A stretch of 64,000 nucleotides of DNA from Salinisphaera sp. LB1. GTDB taxonomy: Bacteria > Pseudomonadota > Gammaproteobacteria > Nevskiales > Salinisphaeraceae. Positions within the stretch are counted from its first letter, which is position 1. Each line of letters begins with the position of its first letter. The stretch covers positions 1,488,001-1,552,000 of the forward strand of contig NZ_CP029488.1 of NCBI RefSeq assembly GCF_003177035.1, written 5' to 3'. Under the pieces are notes generated by a model that was given only the letters and a program-made list of their open reading frames with translations, made no database searches and was not told the DNA's origin. The translations under genes were made by a program, and so were the position numbers. Shown piece by piece: positions 33,212-42,339 of the stretch.

Positions 33212-34504
33212 ATGAGCGACTACGTTGATAGCTACTACCGCGACAGCCGGCGCATCACGCTGGCGTCCACGCCGCCGCTGACCGGTTCACGCCGCGTCGA
33301 CGTCGCCGTCGTGGGCGGGGGCGTGACCGGCTGTTCGGCGGCGCTCCATCTGGCTGAGCGGGGCTATTCGGTCGCGCTGGTCGAGGCCAATCGCATCGGC
33401 TGGGGGGCGTCGGGCCGCTCCGGTGGCCAGATTCTGACGGGGTTCGGCACCGCCATGGCGACATTCGTCGATGCGCTGGGTACCGACGATGCCCGCCGGG
33501 TGTTCGAGATGTCGCGCGAGGCGGTCAGGCTGACGGTCGATCGTATCCGGCGTCACGACATCGACTGCGATCTGCGCGATGGCGCGGTCTATGCCGCGCT
33601 CAAGCCGCGTCACATGAAGGGCTTCGCGGCCGAACAGAAGCACATGCAGCAGGTCTATGGCTATGACGGCCTGACCCTGCTCGATCGTGACGCGCTCAAC
33701 GCGCGCGTGCGTTGCCCGTCCTATATCGGCGGGTTGTACGATGCCGAATCCTGGCACCTGCATCCGTTGAATTATGTGCTGGGTCTGGCGCGTGCGGCCC
33801 AGCAGGCCGGTGTGACGCTGCATGAGCAATCGCCGGTCGAGCGCATCGTGCATGGCAGGACGCCGACCGTGCATACACCCGAGGGCGCGCTGACCGCCGA
33901 CCATGTCGTGCTGGGCGGCAATGCCTATCTGGCGGCCGATGTTGCGCCCGAGCTGGCGGGCCATCTGATGCCGGTGGGCAACTACATCATCGCGACCGAG
34001 CCGTTGTCGCCGGCCCAGGTAGCCGAGACGCTGCCGGGCGACGACGCGGTTTCGGATGCCAATTTCGTACTCGATTACTACCAATTATCCGCGGCGCCCG
34101 CGGATGGCCCGCGCATGCTCTATGGCGGTCAGGTCAGCTACGGCAAAAAGCCGCCCAAGCGGCTCAATGAGCGCATGCAGGCCAAGCTCGGCCGGCTGTT
34201 TCCGGCGCTGCAGAATATTGGCATCGACTACAGCTGGGGCGGATTGGTCGGGGTCACCCGCAATCGCGCCCCGCATTTCGGGCGCATCGGCGACAACGTG
34301 TTCTATGCGCAAGGCTATTCCGGCCATGGCATGGCGCTTGCGGGATTGGCCGGGCAGCTGATCGGCGAGGCCGTGGCCGGGCAGTCCGAGCGTTTCGATC
34401 TCTATACCCGACTCACGCATCGCCGGTTTCCGGGGGGCGAACGTCTGCGTACGCCGCTGCTGGTACTGGCGACCAATTTCTACCGTATGCGGGATCTACT
34501 CTAA
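33212..34504 (+). CDS. puuB: FAD-dependent oxidoreductase, gamma-glutamylputrescine oxidase-like (PuuB)
   Basis: A 430-residue D-amino-acid-oxidase-fold flavoprotein. FAD-binding loop VAVVGGGVTGCSAALHLAER near residue 30, the GWGASGRSGGQ motif of the PuuB group, HLHPLNYVLGLARAAQQAGV, IATEPLSPAQVAE, FVLDYYQLSA and the C-terminal FAD segment NVFYAQGYSGHGMALAGLAG. PuuB oxidises gamma-glutamylputrescine to the aldehyde with H2O2 release. First gene of the cluster, directly preceded by operator 2. A second similar protein is encoded at 43364. Confidence 0.87.
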   Translation: MSDYVDSYYRDSRRITLASTPPLTGSRRVDVAVVGGGVTGCSAALHLAERGYSVALVEANRIGWGASGRSGGQILTGFGTAMATFVDALGTDDARRVFEMSREAVRLTVDRIRRHDIDCDLRDGAVYAALKPRHMKGFAAEQKHMQQVYGYDGLTLLDRDALNARVRCPSYIGGLYDAESWHLHPLNYVLGLARAAQQAGVTLHEQSPVERIVHGRTPTVHTPEGALTADHVVLGGNAYLAADVAPELAGHLMPVGNYIIATEPLSPAQVAETLPGDDAVSDANFVLDYYQLSAAPADGPRMLYGGQVSYGKKPPKRLNERMQAKLGRLFPALQNIGIDYSWGGLVGVTRNRAPHFGRIGDNVFYAQGYSGHGMALAGLAGQLIGEAVAGQSERFDLYTRLTHRRFPGGERLRTPLLVLATNFYRMRDLL

Positions 34505-34516
34505 ATGAGGGCGGAT

Positions 34517-35641
34517 ATGACAGGGCAGTCGACAGCAGCGGCACCGGCAATCTCCGAGCCGACGACCCAGCAGAACCAGGCCACCGGCCGCAGTGGCTCA
34601 TCGATCGAGTTGCACGGTCTGAGCAAGCAGTTCGCCTCGGATTCGATCGCGCTGCGCGGGATCAATCTCAAGATCAGCGGCGGTGAATTCTTCACGCTGC
34701 TCGGACCATCCGGCTGTGGCAAGACGACCTTGCTTCGCATCATCGCGGGGCTGGAGAACGCCACCGATGGCGAGGTCGAGATCGGCGGCGCCTCGGTCAC
34801 CCATGTACCGGCGCACAAGCGCAACGTGAATACGGTGTTTCAGTCCTACGCGCTGTTCAATCACCTCGACGTGCGCGAGAACATCGGCTTCGGGTTGAAG
34901 ATGCGCGGGGTTAGCAAGGACGAGATCAAAAGGCGCGTGGCCGAGACCGCCGAGTTCATCAAGATCGGCGAGCTTCTCGGGCGGCGGGTCGATCAGCTGT
35001 CGGGCGGCCAGCGTCAGCGCGTCGCACTCGCGCGGGCGCTGGTCAATGAGCCCGACGTGCTGCTGCTCGACGAGCCGTTGTCCGCGCTCGACGCCGGACT
35101 CCGCAGTGAGCTACAGCTCGAACTGTCGCGCATTCAGCGCCGGCTGGGCATGACCTTCATCTTCGTGACCCACGACCAGCAGGAAGCGATGGTCATGAGC
35201 GATCGGGTGGCGGTGCTCAATGACGGCCGCATCCAGCAGGTCGGCCCGCCGCAGGCGCTCTACGAGCATCCCGAGAACCTGTTCGTGGCCCGTTTCATGG
35301 GCCACCAGAACCTGTTCGAGGTGCGTGCCCAGGACGCGTCCGGGCTGGATATCTGCTGCGGCCGGCTGGCCGGCGATTTCGAGCGCGGCAGTCATGTCCT
35401 GATCCGGCCGGAGACCATGACCGTCTTGCGCGAGGCGGAGGCCGAGCCCGGTCCGAATGTGTTCCCCGCCACCGTCAAGGAACGGGTTTATCGCGGCCAC
35501 GTCGCCGAGTACACGCTCGATCTCGGCCGCGACACCGAGATCGTGGCCACCTGCAACAACGTGGGCGAGCCGATGTTCGATGTCGGCACGCGCGTGGCGG
35601 TCGTCGTACAGACCTCGGGAGCGGTCACCTTCCATGCCTAG
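34517..35641 (+). CDS. potA: polyamine ABC transporter ATP-binding protein
   Basis: About 374 residues. ATPase domain with Walker A GPSGCGKTT at 63-71, signature LSGGQRQRVALARAL, Walker B VLLLDEPLSALD and the H-loop FIFVTHDQQEAM; a C-terminal TOBE-type domain follows (FVARFMGHQNLFEV, VLIRPETM). This is the spermidine/putrescine PotA/PotG type. ATG 34517 has GAGGG upstream; ATG 34505, right after the puuB stop, is possible. It energises PotB/PotC encoded next; the PotB start overlaps its last codons. Confidence 0.93.
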   Translation: MTGQSTAAAPAISEPTTQQNQATGRSGSSIELHGLSKQFASDSIALRGINLKISGGEFFTLLGPSGCGKTTLLRIIAGLENATDGEVEIGGASVTHVPAHKRNVNTVFQSYALFNHLDVRENIGFGLKMRGVSKDEIKRRVAETAEFIKIGELLGRRVDQLSGGQRQRVALARALVNEPDVLLLDEPLSALDAGLRSELQLELSRIQRRLGMTFIFVTHDQQEAMVMSDRVAVLNDGRIQQVGPPQALYEHPENLFVARFMGHQNLFEVRAQDASGLDICCGRLAGDFERGSHVLIRPETMTVLREAEAEPGPNVFPATVKERVYRGHVAEYTLDLGRDTEIVATCNNVGEPMFDVGTRVAVVVQTSGAVTFHA

Positions 35642-36587
35642 CACAAAACAAACACGGACCATGGGGGCCTTCGCGACCCGCGGCAGCGAATCGCCCAAAC
35701 GCCGCGAGCCCAGCCATACCGGCCACCTGATCGCGGTCATCTCGCCCGGCGTGATCTGGATCGTCGTTTTTCTGGTGCTGCCCAGCGCCTATCTGATGAC
35801 GATCGCGTTCATGACCAATGGCACCTATGGCCTGCCGCGAATGCCGCTGACACTGGAAGCCTTCAAGGAGTTGGCAGGCTTCGGTTTCCTGGGCTGGTCG
35901 CCGGGCAATCTCTATACCCTGATCCGTTCGATCTGGCAGACCGTGCTGTCGACCGGACTGGTGATCGCCATGGCCTATCCGGTGGCCTATTACATCACCC
36001 GCGCGCCGGCCCGCATGCGCCCGCTCATGCTGCTGACGGTGGTGGTGCCGTCATGGACCAATCAGGTCATCCGCGCGATCGGTTGGATGAATATCCTGTC
36101 GCCGGGTTCGCCGGTGAGCAATTTTGCGGCTTCCATGGGGCTGATCTCGCCGCAGATGGGGTTGTTCCCGTCCAAGTTCGCGGTGGTGGTCGGTCTGGTC
36201 TACAACTTCCTGCCGTTCATGGTGCTGCCGCTGTACGCGGTGTTCGAGAAACTCGACTATGCCCAGATCGATGCGGCGCGCGATCTGCGCGCGGGGCCGA
36301 TCCGGACTTTCATCCACGCCGTGCTGCCGCAGACCCTGCCCGGGCTGCTGGCCGGCACCGTGCTGGTCTCGATTCCCGCTTTCGGCATGTACGTCATTCC
36401 CGAGTTGCTCGGTGGCGGCAAGTCGATGATGCTCGGCAATCTGGTGGCCCGCCAGTTCGCGGCGGCTTCGAACTGGCCGCTGGGTGCGGCGGGTGCCTTG
36501 ATCATGATCATCGCGACGTTGCTCGGCCTGCTGGTGCTGCGTCGCCTGGGCAAGAAACTCGGCGGTGACTCGCAGGTGGTGCTATGA
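35634..36587 (+). CDS. potB: polyamine ABC transporter permease (PotB/PotH type)
   Basis: A 317-residue permease with six membrane segments. ISPGVIWIVVFLVLPSAYLM starts the first; the coupling EAA-like loop is QIDAARDLRAGPIRTFIHAV, with LPQTLPGLLAG after it. ATG 35634 overlaps the potA end by eight bases; ATG 35661 is the alternative. Forms the inner-membrane channel with the next protein. Confidence 0.9.
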   Translation: MPSTKQTRTMGAFATRGSESPKRREPSHTGHLIAVISPGVIWIVVFLVLPSAYLMTIAFMTNGTYGLPRMPLTLEAFKELAGFGFLGWSPGNLYTLIRSIWQTVLSTGLVIAMAYPVAYYITRAPARMRPLMLLTVVVPSWTNQVIRAIGWMNILSPGSPVSNFAASMGLISPQMGLFPSKFAVVVGLVYNFLPFMVLPLYAVFEKLDYAQIDAARDLRAGPIRTFIHAVLPQTLPGLLAGTVLVSIPAFGMYVIPELLGGGKSMMLGNLVARQFAAASNWPLGAAGALIMIIATLLGLLVLRRLGKKLGGDSQVVL

Positions 36588-37399
36588 GTGGGAGTGGGTT
36601 CAATCGGGGGCTCCAGGCCTTTTGGTACGTGATGCTGTTCTTTCTTTACGCACCGCTGGCCGTGGTCGCTCTGTATTCGTTCAACAGCATCAACTCGTCA
36701 GCGGTTTTCGCGGGCGTATCGCTGCGCTGGTACGCCGCGCTGTTCTCCAATGAAACGATTCTCCATGCCTTCTACAACAGCCTGACACTGGCCATCACCT
36801 CGTCGATCATCGCCACGGTAATCGGCACGCTGTTGGGCTACGGCATGTACACCTATCGCCACCGTCGGCTGGGCTGGCTGGTCTGGCTGGTCTATCTGCC
36901 GATCGTGATGCCCGACATCGTCTACGGCATTTCGCAGATGAGCTTCTTCACCTCGATCAGCAACGCCACCGGCCTGTTCAACCTGGGGCTGGGCACGATG
37001 GTGATTGCCCACGTCAGCTTCCAGGTGCCGTTCGTGGCGCTGCTGATCTACTCCCGGCTGGTTGGGCTCGACTCGATGCTGTTCGAGGCCTGCCACGATC
37101 TGTATGCCAACGGCTGGCAGCGGGCCTGGTACTTTATTCTGCCGACGCTGCGTCCGGCGATCGTGTCGGCCTTCTTCCTGGCCTTCACGCTGTCGATCGA
37201 CGATTTCGTGATCAGTTTCTTCACCTCCGGCCCGGAAAGTACGACGCTGCCGATCTTCATCTGGAGCGCGATCAAGAAGGGCGTGACGCCGGAGGTCAAC
37301 GCGATTGCCACGCTGATGATCGGGGCGGTATTCGGGGCGGCCGCGATCGCGCTCGCTTTCCAGTACGTGCGACTCGCACGCTCGCAGGCCAGTGATTAG
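36584..37399 (+). CDS. potC: polyamine ABC transporter permease (PotC/PotI type)
   Basis: A 271-residue permease: FLYAPLAVVALYSFNSINSS at the start, LPIVMPDIVYGISQMSFF, the coupling loop LFEACHDLYANGWQRAWYFI and AFFLAFTLSIDDFVISFFTS, which is the PotC/PotI hallmark. Overlaps potB by ATGA. The three potD-like genes directly downstream supply binding proteins. Confidence 0.92.
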   Translation: MSGSGFNRGLQAFWYVMLFFLYAPLAVVALYSFNSINSSAVFAGVSLRWYAALFSNETILHAFYNSLTLAITSSIIATVIGTLLGYGMYTYRHRRLGWLVWLVYLPIVMPDIVYGISQMSFFTSISNATGLFNLGLGTMVIAHVSFQVPFVALLIYSRLVGLDSMLFEACHDLYANGWQRAWYFILPTLRPAIVSAFFLAFTLSIDDFVISFFTSGPESTTLPIFIWSAIKKGVTPEVNAIATLMIGAVFGAAAIALAFQYVRLARSQASD

Positions 37400-37428
37400 T
37401 TTCTCAACCAGGGGATCGGGGGCATGTC

Positions 37429-38511
37429 ATGAAACGACGTTGCAATAGAATCGTACTGACCGCAGTGCTGGTGCTGGTGCTGGGGCTGACGGTCGCGACC
37501 GCAGCGAGCGCCGAACCGGCGAAGAAGTTGTATCTGTACAACTGGTCGCAATACATGAGCCCGAAGATCCTCACGGCCTTCGAGCAGCAGTATCACGTCA
37601 AGATCGTGCGCAACTTCTATCACTCCAATCCGGAGTTGTTCGCCAAGCTGCGGGCCGGCGGTGATTCCCAGTATGACGTGATCTTCCCGTCGAACTACTA
37701 CGTGCCGCGGCTGATCGCGACCGGGCTGATCCAGCCGCTCGACAAGACGCTGATCCCGAACTACGACAACCTGATGCCGCGGTTCAGAAAGCCCCCGTAC
37801 GATCCCGAGGGTAAGTACGTCGCGGCCTATCAGTGGGGCGATACCGGCATCGTCTACAACACCAAGAAGCTGGGCCAGCAGCCCGCCAGCTGGTCGATCC
37901 TGTTCGATGCCAAGAACAATCCGCAGTATCCCTTCGCGATGATGACCGATGCCCAGGTGATGCTCGGTGCGGCCTGCGCCTACCAGGGCCACGGCTATGC
38001 CTGCCACGGCGACGACAACTGGAAGCAGGCGGCGCAACTGGTGCTCAAGACCAAGCAACGATCCAACTTCAACGGTTTTCGTGACGGCGTGCCCGTGCTC
38101 AAGCAGCTCGCCCGGGGCACGGTGGACGCCGCGCTCACCTATAACGGCGATTATGTCTCGGAGAAACACGATAATCCGCAGGGGCTGAAAAACACCACGT
38201 TCGTGGTGCCCGCCGAAGGCGCCGAGCTGTGGGTGGACAATATGGCGGTTCCGGCGCATGCACCGCATCCGAAGCTCGCCAACGAGTTCATCAATTTCGT
38301 GCTGGATGCCAAACGCGGCGCCGAGCTGTCGAATTTCAATTACTACGCCAGCCCCAACCAGGCCTCCAAGCCGTATCTGGATGCCGCATTGTCCAAGCCG
38401 CCGATCATGCCCACGCCGGCCGAGATGAAGGTGCTCAAGTTCACGCCGTCGATCCGTGGCCATGATCTGCAATTCGTCCAACAGCTATGGACCGAGATCC
38501 GGTCGCGCTAG
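37429..38511 (+). CDS. polyamine-type substrate-binding protein, paralogue 1
   Basis: A 360-residue periplasmic binding protein of the PotD/PotF family with signal peptide ending ATAASA. YLYNWSQYMSPKILTAFEQQ, ELFAKLRAGGDSQYDVIFPS, AYQWGDTGIVYNTKKLG and FVVPAEGAELWVDNMAVPAH mark the ligand site. It has a Cys pair, ACAYQGHGYACHG, not found in E. coli PotF at this place. First of three tandem paralogues, 29 bp after potC. Confidence 0.92.
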   Translation: MKRRCNRIVLTAVLVLVLGLTVATAASAEPAKKLYLYNWSQYMSPKILTAFEQQYHVKIVRNFYHSNPELFAKLRAGGDSQYDVIFPSNYYVPRLIATGLIQPLDKTLIPNYDNLMPRFRKPPYDPEGKYVAAYQWGDTGIVYNTKKLGQQPASWSILFDAKNNPQYPFAMMTDAQVMLGAACAYQGHGYACHGDDNWKQAAQLVLKTKQRSNFNGFRDGVPVLKQLARGTVDAALTYNGDYVSEKHDNPQGLKNTTFVVPAEGAELWVDNMAVPAHAPHPKLANEFINFVLDAKRGAELSNFNYYASPNQASKPYLDAALSKPPIMPTPAEMKVLKFTPSIRGHDLQFVQQLWTEIRSR

Positions 38512-38581
38512 GGGCGATGCCATGCCATATACAAGCACCCGGCCGTATCCGAACCACACAGCCGCCGGAGCGGTAGCCGAC

Positions 38582-39703
38582 ATGAATGAATCCAAGACCC
38601 GGCGCGTGTCTGCGCTGGCCGCCCGCCTCGGCTGGCGCGGTCTCAAACGACTGGTCCCGGCGCTATTGCTGGCCCTGGCCGGTCTGGCTAGCGCCCAGGC
38701 TGCGCCTTACGGCGACAAGCTGGTGTTGTTCAATTGGTCCGACTACATCAGCCCCAAGCTGATCCAGGCGTTCGAGGCCAAGTACCACGTCAAGGTGGTG
38801 CAGAATTTCTACGAATCCAATCCGGAAATGTTCGCCAAGCTGCGCGCCGGCGGCGACGCCCAGTACGACGTGATCGTGGCTTCGAATTACTATATTCCGC
38901 GGTTGATCGCGAGCGGCCTGATCCAGCCGCTCGACAAGGCCGAGATCCCGAATTTCGACAATTTGATGCCGCGCTTCCAAAAGCCGGCCTACGATCCGAC
39001 GGGCCGCTATACGGCGGCTTACCAGTGGGGCGACACCGGCATCGTCTATAACACCGCAAAACTGGGCAAGCAGCCGCCGAGCTGGTCGATCCTGTTCGAT
39101 CCGACGGCGAACTCGAAGTATCCGTTTGCGATGGGTACCGATGCCCAGGTCATGACCGGGGCGGCGTGCGCCTATCAGGGCCATGGCTACGCCTGCCGCG
39201 GCCGCGACAATTGGAAGCAGGCCGCGAAGCTGTTGCTGAAAACCAAGAAACGCCCGAATTTTTCCGGTTTCGTGGATGGCACGCCGGTATTGCGCCAGCT
39301 CGCGCGCGGCAGCGTGGCCGCGGGGGTGAGTTTCAACGGCGATTACCTCCAGGACAAGGCGAACAATCCGCAGGCCTACAGGCACCTGAAGTTTGTCGTG
39401 CCCAAGGAGGGCGCCGAGCTTTGGGTCGATACCATGGCGATCCCGGACAAGGCGCCGCACGCCAAACTCGCCAACAAGTTCATCAACTTCATACTCGATG
39501 GCAAGAACGGTGCGACGCTGTCGAATTTCACCTGGTACGCCAGCCCCAACAAGGCAGCCCAGCCTTACCTGAAGCCGGCGCTCAAGCGCCCGCCGAGCCA
39601 GCCGACTGCCGCTCAGATGAAGCGTCTGCACTACACGCCGGCGCTCAAGGGCGATTCGCTACAGTTCGTCCAGCAACTCTGGAGCGAAGTTCAATCGCGC
39701 TAG
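38582..39703 (+). CDS. polyamine-type substrate-binding protein, paralogue 2
   Basis: A 373-residue homologue of its neighbours with a long basic N-region before the signal core (LVPALLLALAGLASAQA). LVLFNWSDYISPKLIQAFEA, MFAKLRAGGDAQYDVIVASN, AYQWGDTGIVYNTAKLG and FVVPKEGAELWVDTMAIP follow the PotD/PotF pattern; the Cys pair ACAYQGHGYACRG is kept. ATG 38582 is preferred because ATG 38522 makes the signal n-region about 43 residues. Relative to paralogue 1, WSDY replaces WSQY in the binding cleft. Confidence 0.9.
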   Translation: MNESKTRRVSALAARLGWRGLKRLVPALLLALAGLASAQAAPYGDKLVLFNWSDYISPKLIQAFEAKYHVKVVQNFYESNPEMFAKLRAGGDAQYDVIVASNYYIPRLIASGLIQPLDKAEIPNFDNLMPRFQKPAYDPTGRYTAAYQWGDTGIVYNTAKLGKQPPSWSILFDPTANSKYPFAMGTDAQVMTGAACAYQGHGYACRGRDNWKQAAKLLLKTKKRPNFSGFVDGTPVLRQLARGSVAAGVSFNGDYLQDKANNPQAYRHLKFVVPKEGAELWVDTMAIPDKAPHAKLANKFINFILDGKNGATLSNFTWYASPNKAAQPYLKPALKRPPSQPTAAQMKRLHYTPALKGDSLQFVQQLWSEVQSR

Positions 39704-39755
39704 TTCACGTCACCCGTATCCGAAAGACCCACCCAACAAGCAGCACGAGGACCCG

Positions 39756-40832
39756 ATGATGAGAAAACTCCGACCCCTGACCCGACTGATTGCAGCCGCG
39801 ACCGTCGCAGCATTCGCGCTACCGGCGTTCGCCGCCAACAGCGACACGTTGTACATCTTCAACTGGTCGCAGTACATGAACCCGAAGATCATCAAGCAGT
39901 TCGAGGCGAAGTATCACGTCAAGGTGGTACAGAGCTATTACAACTCACAGCCCGAGATGTTCGCCAAGCTGCGTGCCGGCGGCGACTCGCAGTACGACAT
40001 CGTCGTGCCGTCGAACTACTACGTGCCGCGGCTTATCCATACCGGGCTGATCCAGCCGCTCAACAAGAAGCTGATTCCCAACTACGACAACCTCATGTCG
40101 CGGTTCAAGGACACCAGCTACGATCCCAAGGGCAAGTACACGGCCGCCTATCAGTGGGGCGACACGGGTATTGCCTACAACGTGAAGACCCTGGGTAAAC
40201 AGCCGGCCAGCTGGTCGATCCTGTTCGATCCCAAGGCCAATTCGAAATATCCGTTCGAGATCGGTACCGACGCCCAGGTGATGTTCGGTTCAGCCTGTGC
40301 CTATCTCGGCTACAAATACGACTGCCAAGGGCGCGACAAGTGGACCAAGGCGGCCAAACTCATCCTGAAGACCAAGAAGCGGTCCAACTTTAGTGGCTTC
40401 CAGGACGCCACGCCGACATTGAAACAGCTCGCGCGCGGCAATATCGCGGCCGGCATGGCCTATAACGGCGACTATGCCTTCGATAAGAGCCAGAACCCGG
40501 ACGGTTTCAAGAACATCAAGTTCGTCGTGCCCAAGGAAGGCGCCGAGCTCTGGGTGGACAACATGGCGATTCCGGCCCATGCGCCGCATCCGAAGCTGGC
40601 CAATGAGTTCATCAACTTCATCCTGAAGGCCAAGATCGGCGCCGAGCTGTCGAACTGGAACGCCTATGCCAGCCCGAACAAGGCATCCAAGCCGTATCTG
40701 GACAAGTCGCTGACCCAGCCACCGGTCATGCCGACCGACGCGCAGATGAAGCGTCTGCATTTCACGCCGGCGATCGAAGGCGACAACCTGCAGTTCGTCC
40801 AGCAACTCTGGACGGAAGTGCAGTCGCGCTAG
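39756..40832 (+). CDS. polyamine-type substrate-binding protein, paralogue 3
   Basis: A 358-residue PotD/PotF-type protein with signal peptide (LIAAATVAAFALPAFAA). LYIFNWSQYMNPKIIKQFEA, MFAKLRAGGDSQYDIVVPSN, AYQWGDTGIAYNVKTLG, FVVPKEGAELWVDNMAIPAH and the Cys pair ACAYLGYKYDCQG are present. GAGGA sits four bases before ATG 39756 and seven before ATG 39759; either may be used. The signal sequences of the three paralogues differ much more than the mature parts. Confidence 0.92.
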   Translation: MMRKLRPLTRLIAAATVAAFALPAFAANSDTLYIFNWSQYMNPKIIKQFEAKYHVKVVQSYYNSQPEMFAKLRAGGDSQYDIVVPSNYYVPRLIHTGLIQPLNKKLIPNYDNLMSRFKDTSYDPKGKYTAAYQWGDTGIAYNVKTLGKQPASWSILFDPKANSKYPFEIGTDAQVMFGSACAYLGYKYDCQGRDKWTKAAKLILKTKKRSNFSGFQDATPTLKQLARGNIAAGMAYNGDYAFDKSQNPDGFKNIKFVVPKEGAELWVDNMAIPAHAPHPKLANEFINFILKAKIGAELSNWNAYASPNKASKPYLDKSLTQPPVMPTDAQMKRLHFTPAIEGDNLQFVQQLWTEVQSR

Positions 40833-40887
40833 CGATGGTACCGGGCCGGCGTCGCGCCGGCCCGGACTCTGCAAACCCGGGAGATTT

Positions 40888-42252
40888 ATGAGCGAGGATA
40901 CGAGCGATCCGCAGATCCGCGAATGGTTCAACACCAATCGCATCAGCGAGGTCGAATGCCTGGTGCCGGACATCACCGGCGAGGCCAAGGGCAAGATCAT
41001 GCCGGCAGCCCGCTACCTCAACGGCGAACGTCCGCGGTTGCCCGATTCCATCTTCATCCAGACCGCGACCGGCGATTATCCGGAAGACGACGAGGAAATC
41101 GTCGATCCGGCTGAGCTGGACATGCAGCTGGACGCCGATCTGTCGACCTGTCGCCTGGTGCCCTGGGCGCGCGAGCCGACGGCCCAGATCATCCACGAAT
41201 GCAGTTATCTCAATGGTGAGCCGGTGCTGGTCAGCCCGCGCTACGTGCTGCGACGGGTGCTTGCTTTGTACGACGAGCTTGGCCTGCGGCCGGTGATTGC
41301 GCCGGAAATGGAGTTCTATCTCGTCCAGCGCAACACGGATGCCGACTATCCGTTGCAGCCGCCGGCCGGCCGCTCGGGCCGGCGCGAGATCTCGCGGCGT
41401 GCCTACAGCATCGACGCGGTCAACGAGTTCGATCCGCTGTTCGAGGATATGTACGACTACTGCGAGGCTGAGTCGCTCGACATCGACACCCTGATCCACG
41501 AAGAAGGATCGGGCCAGATGGAGATCAACTTCGAGCATGGCGACCCGCTCGATCTGGCCGACCAGGCGTTCCTGTTCAAGCGCACCCTGCGCGAGGTGGC
41601 ACTCGCCCACGGTATGTACGGTACGTTCATGGCCAAGCCGATGGCGGACGAACCGGGCAGCTCGATGCATATTCATCAGAGCCTGGTCGATGTGGCCAGC
41701 GGCGACAACGCGTTCGCCGACGAGGCGGGCGAACCGACCGCGTTGTTCTATCAGTTCATTGCCGGCATGCAGACTTATCTGCCGCCCGCTCTGGCGCTGC
41801 TGGCGCCGAACGTGAACAGCTATCGGCGCCTGATGCCCGATCTGTCCAATGGTTCGGCGCCGATCAACACCGAGTGGGGCTACGACAACCGCACCGTCGG
41901 TCTGCGCGTGCCGCATTCGGGGCGTCGCGGCAAGCGCGTGGAAAACCGTATCGCTGGGGCCGACGTGAATCCGTATCTCGCCATTGCCGCATCGCTGGCC
42001 TGTGGTTATCTCGGCATTCGCGACAAGCTCGAGCCGCGTGCGCCGGTGGCCGATTCGGCCCATGCCCGGGGCCATCGCCTGCCGTCCGACATGGGCCGGG
42101 CGCTGGAAGCCCTGGCCGACTGCATGCCGCTCAAGGCGTTGCTCGGCGAGCGTTTCATCGATACCTATCTGGCGGTCAAGCGCACCGAGGAGATCGCACA
42201 CTTCAAGGTGATCAGTTCCTGGGAGCGGGAGTACCTGCTGCTGCGCGTCTGA
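40888..42252 (+). CDS. puuA: gamma-glutamylputrescine synthetase-like glutamine synthetase family protein (PuuA)
   Basis: A 454-residue type-I-like glutamine synthetase homologue. N-terminal beta-grasp region VECLVPDITGEAKGKIMPA, catalytic-domain motifs VIAPEMEFYLVQ, HEEGSGQMEINFEHGDPLDL, TFMAKPMADEPGSSMHIHQS and VENRIAGADVNPYLAIAASL. PuuA-type enzymes ligate glutamate to putrescine with ATP, the first step of the gamma-glutamylated pathway. Its place between polyamine-binding proteins and PuuB-like oxidases supports that role over ammonia assimilation. Confidence 0.9.
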   Translation: MSEDTSDPQIREWFNTNRISEVECLVPDITGEAKGKIMPAARYLNGERPRLPDSIFIQTATGDYPEDDEEIVDPAELDMQLDADLSTCRLVPWAREPTAQIIHECSYLNGEPVLVSPRYVLRRVLALYDELGLRPVIAPEMEFYLVQRNTDADYPLQPPAGRSGRREISRRAYSIDAVNEFDPLFEDMYDYCEAESLDIDTLIHEEGSGQMEINFEHGDPLDLADQAFLFKRTLREVALAHGMYGTFMAKPMADEPGSSMHIHQSLVDVASGDNAFADEAGEPTALFYQFIAGMQTYLPPALALLAPNVNSYRRLMPDLSNGSAPINTEWGYDNRTVGLRVPHSGRRGKRVENRIAGADVNPYLAIAASLACGYLGIRDKLEPRAPVADSAHARGHRLPSDMGRALEALADCMPLKALLGERFIDTYLAVKRTEEIAHFKVISSWEREYLLLRV

Positions 42253-42339
42253 TGCACCGGCAGCCCGTCGCTGCGGCGTGGGCCTGTTTACAAATTCGCG
42301 GCGGCCATCCGGCCGCCGATTTCAATGGAGCCCTGCGGC

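Noticed and set aside
37429-40832. Tandem similarity as an assembly duplication
   Set aside because: The three binding-protein genes differ throughout, have different signal peptides and different spacers, so they are diverged paralogues.
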